NCBI GenBank assembly: GCA_964485215.1
Contig: CAZAIM010000053.1
Coordinates: forward strand, 1-16,367
Length of the DNA stretch: 16,367 nt
Reading direction: 5' to 3'
DNA from: HGM04593 sp964485215
Lineage (GTDB): Bacteria; Bacteroidota; Bacteroidia; Bacteroidales; Bacteroidaceae
Shown here: positions 7,506 to 12,940 of the stretch, in pieces
How the letters are laid out: each line of letters starts with the position of its first letter
Position numbering within the stretch: the stretch's first letter is position 1
Made by a program: the position numbers and the translations under genes
The notes under the pieces: model-generated
Database searches by the model: none
The model's input: only the letters and a program-made list of their open reading frames with translations
What the model was told of the DNA's origin: nothing

Positions 7506-8276
7506 ATGAGTGACAGTGTTATAATTATCCCCACATATAACGAGAAGGAGAACATCGGGCGTATGATACGCACGCTCATGGCTCTTGAGCATGGTTTCGA
7601 CGTGCTGGTAGTCGATGATGGCTCTCCCGACGGTACTGCTGCGATAGTCAAGGAGATGATGCAGCGTTTCCCGGGGCGTGTGCACATAATAGAGCGTTCG
7701 GGAAAGCTCGGTCTCGGCACGGCCTACATTGCCGGTTTCAAATGGGCACTCGAGAGGAAGTATGAGTATGTGTTTGAGATGGATGCCGATTTCTCGCATA
7801 ACCCCGATGACGTGCCAAGGCTTTACGAAGCCTGCGCCAAGGAAGGTTATGGCCTTTCCGTGGGCAGCCGTTACATAACTGGTGTCAATGTGGTGAACTG
7901 GCCTATGGGGCGTGTGCTTATGTCCTATTTCGCATCGAAATATGTCCGTTTCATAACACGCCTTCCGGTGCGCGACACAACTGCCGGCTTCAACTGCTAT
8001 AGACGCGAGGTGCTCGAGACAATGGAGCTCGACAGAATACGCTTCAAGGGATACGCATTCCAGATAGAGATGAAGTTTACCACCTATAAGTGCGGCTTTG
8101 GCATAAAGGAGGTACCCGTGATTTTTGTCAACAGGGTTCTTGGCACGTCCAAGATGAGTGGCGGAATCTTCAGCGAGGCCTTCTTCGGAGTGATAAGGCT
8201 CAAGGTATCGAGCTGGTTCCGCAAGTATCCCAAGTGCAAACGAAAAGAGAATAAAGATAATGAAGAACGACACTAA
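7506..8276 (+). CDS. Polyprenol-phosphate mannosyltransferase-like GT2 glycosyltransferase
   Basis: A cytosolic GT-A fold enzyme resembling dolichol-phosphate mannose synthase (DPM1), which transfers a sugar from a nucleotide donor to a polyprenyl phosphate. The 256-residue protein has IIIPTYNEKENI at the N terminus, the nucleotide-binding VVDDGSPDGT, the metal-binding MDADFSHNP, VGSRYI, the acceptor-region FKGYAFQIEMKF and the late LGTSKMSGGIF block. There is no C-terminal membrane domain, so it is the soluble DPM1 type rather than the GtrB type. The sugar is not proven; mannose is inferred from family. The open frame extends to a TTG at 7479, but that lies inside the -7 box, so the ATG at 7506 is preferred. 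It overlaps the next gene by 17 bases. Confidence 0.88.
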   Translation: MSDSVIIIPTYNEKENIGRMIRTLMALEHGFDVLVVDDGSPDGTAAIVKEMMQRFPGRVHIIERSGKLGLGTAYIAGFKWALERKYEYVFEMDADFSHNPDDVPRLYEACAKEGYGLSVGSRYITGVNVVNWPMGRVLMSYFASKYVRFITRLPVRDTTAGFNCYRREVLETMELDRIRFKGYAFQIEMKFTTYKCGFGIKEVPVIFVNRVLGTSKMSGGIFSEAFFGVIRLKVSSWFRKYPKCKRKENKDNEERH

Positions 8277-8805
8277 CAGACAGTTTGAGAAGGTTCTTGC
8301 AGTTTGCAGGGAGCTCTTCGGCAAGAAACTCTATGACTATGGGGCATCGTGGCGCATAATGCGTCCCGAATCGCTTACCGACCAGATATTCATCAAGGCC
8401 AAGCGTATACGCACCCTTGAAACAGGCGCGGAGAACCTTGTCGGCGAGGGAATTGTGTCCGAACTTATAGGCATCGTCAACTATGGCATCATATCGCTTG
8501 TGCAGCTCGATCTCGGGTATGCCGACAATTGCGACATAACGGCCGACGAGGCTATGGCACTCTACGACAGCAAGGCCAAGGAAACCCTCGAACTGATGAA
8601 AAAGAAGAACCACGACTACAACGAAGCATGGAGAGGTATGCGCACAACCTCGTATACCGACCTTATACTCACAAAGATTTGGCGCACAAAGCAGATAGAG
8701 GAACTTGGCGGCGAAACGAAAGTCTCCGAGGGTGTTGATGCCAATTATATGGATATGATTAACTATGCTGTTTTCGGTTTGATAAAGAATGGCGTTGCTG
8801 AGTAA
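8260..8805 (+). CDS. DUF1599 family protein with two tandem helical repeats
   Basis: I recognise the family DUF1599 (also described as a nucleotide-modification-associated domain), with no established biochemical role. The 181 residues contain two copies of the same unit. Residues 22-82 (KKLYDYGASWRIMRPESLTD..., ending NYGIISLVQL) align with residues 115-176 (KKNHDYNEAWRGMRTTSYTD..., ending NYAVFGLIK) at a constant spacing of 93. Shared positions include the DY pair, W-R-x-MR, S-x-TD-x-I, K..R, EG and NY. The predicted all-helical fold and conserved acidic/basic positions recall MazG-like nucleotide-binding bundles, but that is an inference. It overlaps the genes on both sides by 17 bases each, so coupled translation is likely. 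Confidence 0.85.
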   Translation: MKNDTNRQFEKVLAVCRELFGKKLYDYGASWRIMRPESLTDQIFIKAKRIRTLETGAENLVGEGIVSELIGIVNYGIISLVQLDLGYADNCDITADEAMALYDSKAKETLELMKKKNHDYNEAWRGMRTTSYTDLILTKIWRTKQIEELGGETKVSEGVDANYMDMINYAVFGLIKNGVAE

Positions 8806-10096
8806 GAAAAGGACACTGTGGGTGTTGACTGTGAACATCTGCCGTTTCGTTATGGCATTGGTGCTCATTATGTCGGGCTTTGTAAAGGCTGTCGACCCGG
8901 TAGGTGCTATGTATAAGCTTCAGGAATACATGGCATCGTTCTCTATCGATGCCTTCTCCGACGATTGGCTGCTCTTCTTTGCCATAATGCAGGCCGCACT
9001 CGAACTTCTTCTTGGAATTTTCCTCCTAGTAGGTGTCTACCGCAAGGCGGTGCCCTTGCTTACCCTTGTGGTGATGGCTGTCTTCACCCCCTTCACTCTT
9101 TATATCCTGCTAAGTGGCAAGGTCAGCGACTGCGGCTGTTTCGGCGATGCTTTCGTCCTTGCCAATTCTGTGACATTCTTCAAGAATCTGTTCCTGCTTC
9201 TGCTCTCGGTCGTTGTCTTTTGCGGCCGCAGGAGTTTTGTGTGGTATGTCAGTCGTCGTACCAGGTGGATGATTGCGATATTCTCGCTCCTCTATGTCTC
9301 GTTGCTGCAGGGAATGAGTCTCTCGCATCTGCCTGTCGTCGATTTCCGCCCCTACGCTGTAGGAAATGACTTGCGTGCGATGACCCAGGGTGTGCCGGCC
9401 AGCTATGAGGTTGTGCTGACATACGAGAAGAACGGCGAGAAGCGCGATTTCGCGCTCGATAGCCTTCCCGACAATACCTGGACAAAGGTCGACAGCCGTT
9501 CCGTGATGGTCGACGAAGGTGTGCCTGCGTTGATAGGCGATTTTGCAATAATTGATTGGGAATATGACTACGATGTGGCCGAGGAGATTCTTGCCGATAC
9601 CGGGTATGTCTGCCTGGTTGTCATCGAGGCGGTTGAGAAAGCATCGGTCAGCCGTGTAGACAAGATAAACGACCTCTACGACCATTGCTACGACAAAAGC
9701 ATCCCGTTCTATGCCGTCAGTTCATCGGGCGACAGCGAGATAGCTCTGTGGCGCAAGCGCACAGGTGCCGAATATCCGGTATATTGGGCCGAGGAAAGTA
9801 TGCTGCGCACAATGTTGCGTGCCAATCCGGGGCTTGTGCTGCTGAAGGACGGAGTTGTTGTGGGCAAATGGAATGCTTCGGACATCCCCGATGTCGAGAG
9901 CTTCGAGAACTCTCCCTCTATGATGCCCGACAATGCCGCTTCGCCCGAATCCTCTATGCGTGGCTGGGCATTCTGGATGCAATGGCTTTTCGGTCCGCTG
10001 CTATTCTTCGTGGCAATAGACATTCTGCTCTGCCGTCTCAAGCGCAGGAAGGGCAGTGCATCGGCTGCCGATGTAGCACAGCTCTGCAGTCGATAA
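8789..10096 (+). CDS. DoxX/MauE-like membrane protein with C-terminal thioredoxin-like domain
   Basis: A 435-residue inner-membrane protein. Residues 1-180 form a DoxX/MauE-type bundle: helices at roughly 10-32, 60-84, 88-108, 130-148 and 158-176, with the conserved CGCFG motif at 115-119 that is typical of the MauE-like group. A soluble extracytoplasmic stretch follows (about 190-385). Its second half looks thioredoxin-like (GYVCLVVIEAVEKAS, then FYAVSSSG, then PGLVLLKDGVVVGKW), but the place where CxxC is expected has only one cysteine. A final helix lies at about 395-420, with a basic cytoplasmic tail. The MauE group is linked to electron supply for thiol-disulfide chemistry. Here the enzyme part may bind rather than reduce, which is inference. 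It overlaps DUF1599 by 17 bases. Confidence 0.8.
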   Translation: MALLSKKRTLWVLTVNICRFVMALVLIMSGFVKAVDPVGAMYKLQEYMASFSIDAFSDDWLLFFAIMQAALELLLGIFLLVGVYRKAVPLLTLVVMAVFTPFTLYILLSGKVSDCGCFGDAFVLANSVTFFKNLFLLLLSVVVFCGRRSFVWYVSRRTRWMIAIFSLLYVSLLQGMSLSHLPVVDFRPYAVGNDLRAMTQGVPASYEVVLTYEKNGEKRDFALDSLPDNTWTKVDSRSVMVDEGVPALIGDFAIIDWEYDYDVAEEILADTGYVCLVVIEAVEKASVSRVDKINDLYDHCYDKSIPFYAVSSSGDSEIALWRKRTGAEYPVYWAEESMLRTMLRANPGLVLLKDGVVVGKWNASDIPDVESFENSPSMMPDNAASPESSMRGWAFWMQWLFGPLLFFVAIDILLCRLKRRKGSASAADVAQLCSR

Positions 10097-10161
10097 AGAC
10101 GACGTTAATGAAGACATTAAGTGATATATAACTAAATACAAACCATTAAACACAAAAAGAA

Positions 10162-10920
10162 ATGAGAAAGAACATTGTTGCCGGTAACTGGAAGATGAAC
10201 AAGAATCTTCAGGAGGGTATCGCTTTTGCAAAGGAGCTTAACGAGGCATTGGCTGCCGACAAGCCTAACTGTGACGTTGTAATCTGCACTCCATTCATCC
10301 ACCTTGCATCAGTAACCCCAATCGTAGACGAGGCTGTTATTGGTGTTGGTGCCGAGAACTGCGCCGACAAGGTATCGGGTGCATACACAGGTGAGGTTTC
10401 AGCCTCAATGGTTGCTTCAACAGGTGCGAAGTATGTAATCCTTGGCCACTCAGAGCGTCGTGCTTACTATGGCGAGACTGCCGAGATTCTCAAGGAGAAG
10501 GTTCAGCTTGCACTTGCCAACGGCCTTACACCAATCTTCTGCATCGGCGAGGTGCTCGAGGAGCGTAACCAGGGTATCCAGAACCAGGTTGTATATGAGC
10601 AGCTTGCAGGTTCACTCTATGATCTCTCTGCCGAAGACTTCTCAAAGATAGTACTTGCCTATGAGCCGGTTTGGGCTATCGGTACAGGTTTGACAGCTAC
10701 TCCCGAGCAGGCCGAGGAGATACACGCTTATATCCGCTCTACCATTGCCGAGAAGTATGGCAACGAGGTTGCCGAGAACACTTCAATTCTCTATGGTGGC
10801 AGCTGCAAGCCAAGCAATGCCAAGGAACTTTTCGCCAACCCCAACGTTGACGGTGGCCTCATTGGTGGCGCGGCTCTCAGTGTAGCCGACTTCAAGGGTA
10901 TCATCGACGCATTCAAGTAA
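10162..10920 (+). CDS. tpiA: Triose-phosphate isomerase
   Basis: TpiA interconverts dihydroxyacetone phosphate and glyceraldehyde 3-phosphate in glycolysis and gluconeogenesis. The 252-residue protein has the normal length for the TIM barrel. It shows VAGNWKMN (catalytic Asn9 and Lys11), ILGHSERR with the catalytic histidine near residue 96, the catalytic-loop AYEPVWAIGTG with its glutamate near 169, and the phosphate-binding LYGGSCKPSNA and GGLIGGAAL stretches. A 65-base gap separates it from the DoxX-like gene, the longest within this operon, and the leader is AT-rich with an A-rich stretch just before the ATG. An extra promoter is possible, but I see no good TAnnTTTG box there. The SPOR gene follows after 16 bases. 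Confidence 0.97.
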   Translation: MRKNIVAGNWKMNKNLQEGIAFAKELNEALAADKPNCDVVICTPFIHLASVTPIVDEAVIGVGAENCADKVSGAYTGEVSASMVASTGAKYVILGHSERRAYYGETAEILKEKVQLALANGLTPIFCIGEVLEERNQGIQNQVVYEQLAGSLYDLSAEDFSKIVLAYEPVWAIGTGLTATPEQAEEIHAYIRSTIAEKYGNEVAENTSILYGGSCKPSNAKELFANPNVDGGLIGGAALSVADFKGIIDAFK

Positions 10921-10936
10921 GAACAGTTTCTTGCAG

Positions 10937-11422
10937 ATGAAAAGAATCCTATTATTTATGTCAATATTGTTCTGTGCCCTTTGTGCAGGGGCACAGAGCA
11001 ATATCATATCCGAACTGCAGAGCAATTCCGAGGGTGCAGGCAAGGTGCGCATCAACCAGCCGGCAAAGCTTGTCGACCTTATGGGTTCTATGCTTTCGGC
11101 CGATGGCAAGGCACCTCAGGTCGAGGGCTACCGCGTTATGGTATATTCGGGCAACAACTCACGTCAGGCGCGTGAAGAGGCCAACAGAATGGCCAAATAT
11201 ATGCGCGAGAACTACCCCGGTGCCGAGGTGTATGTAGTCTTTGAATCACCGGTCCGCGCATGCCTGTATGGCGATTACCGCACACGCGAGGAGGCCGAGG
11301 CTGTGATGTATCGTCTCAGAGCCACAAGGAAGTTCAAGGAAATTTCTGTCAGAAAAGGATTGATAAACCTGCCTTATTATAATAACGCCAATGGACAGCA
11401 AGGAGAGGGAAACGAGGATTGA
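10937..11422 (+). CDS. Secreted SPOR-domain protein
   Basis: A 161-residue exported protein. An N-terminal signal peptide (MKRILLFMSILFCALCAGAQS) is probably cut by signal peptidase I after AGA. It is not a good lipobox despite two cysteines. After a short linker, residues from about 58 to 145 form a SPOR domain (GYRVMVYSGNNSRQAREEANRMAKYM, then AEVYVVFESPVRACLYGDYRTREEAEAVMYRLR), which in characterised cases binds denuded glycan strands of septal peptidoglycan. The frame opens at a TTG at 10931, but the ATG at 10937 is the sensible start. It lies 16 bases after tpiA, and its 3' end overlaps folE by 32 bases. In Bacteroidales, SPOR proteins often sit beside tpiA and folE. Confidence 0.88.
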   Translation: MKRILLFMSILFCALCAGAQSNIISELQSNSEGAGKVRINQPAKLVDLMGSMLSADGKAPQVEGYRVMVYSGNNSRQAREEANRMAKYMRENYPGAEVYVVFESPVRACLYGDYRTREEAEAVMYRLRATRKFKEISVRKGLINLPYYNNANGQQGEGNED

Positions 11423-11969
11423 AGGACTGAAGGAGTGCTGCAGCAAGATGCTCGAGTACATCGGTGAGGACAAGGAACGCGAGGGGCTGCTGAAGACCCC
11501 CGAGCGTGTTGCACGTGCCATTCTCGACACTACAGCCGGGTATGGCGAAGACCCCGAGGCAATTCTGCGCGGAGCAATGTTCAAGGAGGACTACAGCCAA
11601 ATGGTCATTGTCAAGGATATTGATTTCTACTCGCTGTGCGAGCATCATATACTGCCTTTCTTCGGCAAGGTGCACGTTGCGTATATTCCCAACGGCTACA
11701 TAACCGGTCTTAGCAAGATAGCCCGTGTGGTCGAGGTTTATTCGCGTCGCTTGCAGGTACAGGAGAGGATGACGCTGCAAATCAAGGAGTGCATACAGAA
11801 GACACTCAATCCGCTTGGCGTTATGGTAGTTGTCGAGGCTCAGCACCTTTGTATGCAGATGCGTGGTGTGAAGAAGCAGAACTCCGTAACCACAACATCC
11901 GACTTCTGCGGAGCCTTCAACCAGGCCAAGACCCGCGAGGAGTTCATGAACCTGCTGAGGAACAGGTAA
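11391..11969 (+). CDS. folE: GTP cyclohydrolase I
   Basis: FolE hydrolyses GTP to 7,8-dihydroneopterin triphosphate, the first committed step of folate synthesis. The 192-residue protein carries the complete zinc site: Cys83 and His86 in the SLCEHHILPFFGKVHVAYIP motif and Cys154 in AQHLCMQMRG. The SKIARVVEVYSRRLQVQERMT block matches the type I tunnelling-fold enzyme, not the zinc-independent FolE2. The ATG at 11391 lies inside the SPOR gene (32-base overlap in another frame), indicating translational coupling as the last gene of the operon. Its product feeds the pathway that FolK (357-830) acts in later. The terminator lies about 85 bases downstream. Confidence 0.97.
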   Translation: MDSKERETRIEGLKECCSKMLEYIGEDKEREGLLKTPERVARAILDTTAGYGEDPEAILRGAMFKEDYSQMVIVKDIDFYSLCEHHILPFFGKVHVAYIPNGYITGLSKIARVVEVYSRRLQVQERMTLQIKECIQKTLNPLGVMVVVEAQHLCMQMRGVKKQNSVTTTSDFCGAFNQAKTREEFMNLLRNR

Positions 11970-12054
11970 AAAAGCCATCGAGGATGTTCTAAACCATTTG
12001 CTGAAATTTCTCAGTCAAGTAACTTCCTCGAAAGGATAGTGAGTTTAAATAAGG

Positions 12055-12080
12055 CAGGTTGCACCAAGCGGTGCAACCTG
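12055..12080. terminator. Intrinsic terminator between convergent folE and lipoprotein gene
   Basis: CAGGTTGCACC (12055-12065) pairs perfectly with GGTGCAACCTG (12070-12080) around the 4-base loop AAGC, followed on the plus strand by TTTGTGTTTA. It ends the folE operon. On the minus strand the hairpin begins 8 bases after the lipoprotein stop and is followed by CTTATTTAAA, so it may serve both directions. Confidence 0.82.
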
Positions 12081-12087
12081 TTTGTGT

Positions 12088-12483
12088 TTAAAAATTGAAG
12101 TATAAATTCATACTGTGATATGAGATTCTTCCACTATATGTTTCGCCACATTTCCTGTAATTACCTTTGCTAACAGAATGTCTCGTGCATCCAATGAGGT
12201 TTCTGTCTCTGTATTCTATTGCAACATAATGTTCGCCTTTGTAAAATATTATGAAGTGATCTTTGGCAGCCATATAAGGCTCGTTATGGTATGTGTCTGG
12301 ATTTTTTTCTATAAAGGTCTGGACTGTTGCCAGTTCTTCCCAACCGTCGTTAATTAATGCTTCTTTTGTTGTTGGTTTTTTCGTGGTACTCGTTTCATCA
12401 TTTTTATATGTGCTTGTGTTGTTGTTTGAGCAAGACGTGATTATAAATAATGCAACTAATAAATTAAATAATTTATTTTTCAT
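12088..12483 (-). CDS. Small AT-rich putative lipoprotein, unrecognised family
   Basis: A 131-residue protein with a signal peptide II: basic MKNKLF, hydrophobic core LLVALFIITS and a lipobox ending in Cys18 (I-T-S-C). It would be processed to a lipoprotein. Asn/Ser/Thr/Lys-rich residues, including STTKKPTTKE, form a flexible tether to about residue 43. A small mixed domain follows (DGWEELATVQTFIEKNPDTYHNEPYMAAKDHFIIFYKGEHYVAIEYRDRNL), then a Gly/Tyr-rich tail with two cysteines that could form a disulfide. I do not recognise the family. Codon use and base composition are clearly more AT-rich than the flanking core genes, suggesting acquisition. It is alone between folE and the rod-forming element, whose promoter (12820-12851) may drive it. 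Confidence 0.7.
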   Translation of the reverse strand: MKNKLFNLLVALFIITSCSNNNTSTYKNDETSTTKKPTTKEALINDGWEELATVQTFIEKNPDTYHNEPYMAAKDHFIIFYKGEHYVAIEYRDRNLIGCTRHSVSKGNYRKCGETYSGRISYHSMNLYFNF

Positions 12484-12569
12484 ACTCTATTATTTTCTAC
12501 ATAAAATTCTCTCCCTACTCACTTCCTGGCTTTTCGGGTTACTCCGTTGTACCTTGAATTGTGTTGCAA

Positions 12570-12771
12570 TACGCACATAAAAAAACGCGGTACTTTCGGC
12601 ATATTATCTTCCTAAGGTGTTTGGCGTGACCTCGTTCAAGTAATAACCAAAAGCCCGCGCAATGAAGCGCGAGCATTTATGCTATTATTCATCTTGAACT
12701 TATAAGTCGCCAAACTTTTAGGAAGAAAGAATAATGCTAAACGCTTTTCCAATATGTCTAAAATGTGCGTA
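12570..12771 (-). ncRNA. Candidate structured RNA / rod-shaped inverted-repeat element
   Basis: About 200 bases fold on themselves into one long rod. Helices, outside to inside: 12570-12578 with 12763-12771 (9 bp), 12599-12602 with 12734-12737, 12608-12615 with 12718-12725 (8 bp), 12619-12626 with 12708-12715 (8 bp), 12634-12640 with 12693-12699 (7 bp), 12642-12646 with 12685-12689, and an apical GC-rich hairpin 12653-12660 with 12667-12674 (one mismatch, loop AATGAA). I favour the minus strand because a strong promoter lies just upstream on that strand and a seven-T run (12585-12579) follows the inner rod. Read that way a transcript of about 235 nt is possible. The identity is unknown: independent small RNA (6S-like in size and shape, unproven), leader of the lipoprotein gene, or DNA-level repeat. 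Confidence 0.45.
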
Positions 12772-12819
12772 CTCTGTTATACGCTATGTTTCATAGGCTG
12801 TAGTGTTTTGTGTTATGTG

Positions 12820-12851
12820 CAAATGTATCCAATATTTTTAAATATCCCAAA
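12820..12851 (-). promoter_or_regulatory. Bacteroidetes-type promoter reading into the rod element and lipoprotein gene
   Basis: On the minus strand, TTTG (12851-12848), a 20-base spacer and TACATTTG (12827-12820) match the TTTG-N19-21-TAnnTTTG pattern without mismatch. Transcription would start near 12813, about 40 bases before the first long helix and about 330 bases before the lipoprotein ATG. It lies downstream of the dnaG stop, so the element has its own transcription start. Confidence 0.7.
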
Positions 12852-12906
12852 TTTACTCCTTATTATATATACGCGCGTGCGCAATAGTCTGCTGCTCATG
12901 GTGTCG

Positions 12907-12940
12907 ACGTTGCTTTAACGTTACACGTTTAAAGCAACGT
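12907..12940. repeat. 12-bp inverted repeat spanning the dnaG stop codon
   Basis: ACGTTGCTTTAA (12907-12918) is the exact reverse complement of 12929-12940, and the loop can pair further if one T is bulged. The dnaG stop (12923-12921) lies in the loop, so the last codons of dnaG form one arm. No T-run follows on the minus strand, so it is not a textbook intrinsic terminator. It could still protect the dnaG 3' end or assist termination. Confidence 0.5.

Noticed and set aside
12560..12781. Integron attC-like site
   Set aside because: GTTATAC at 12775-12781 resembles a core site and the region folds on itself, but the matching inverse core is missing at the other end, and no integrase or cassette array is visible. 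Kept only as a possibility under the rod element.
12579..12813. Firm assignment as 6S RNA
   Set aside because: Length and rod shape fit, but the large central bubble and flanking conserved positions of 6S are not clearly present; only a covariance search could settle it.
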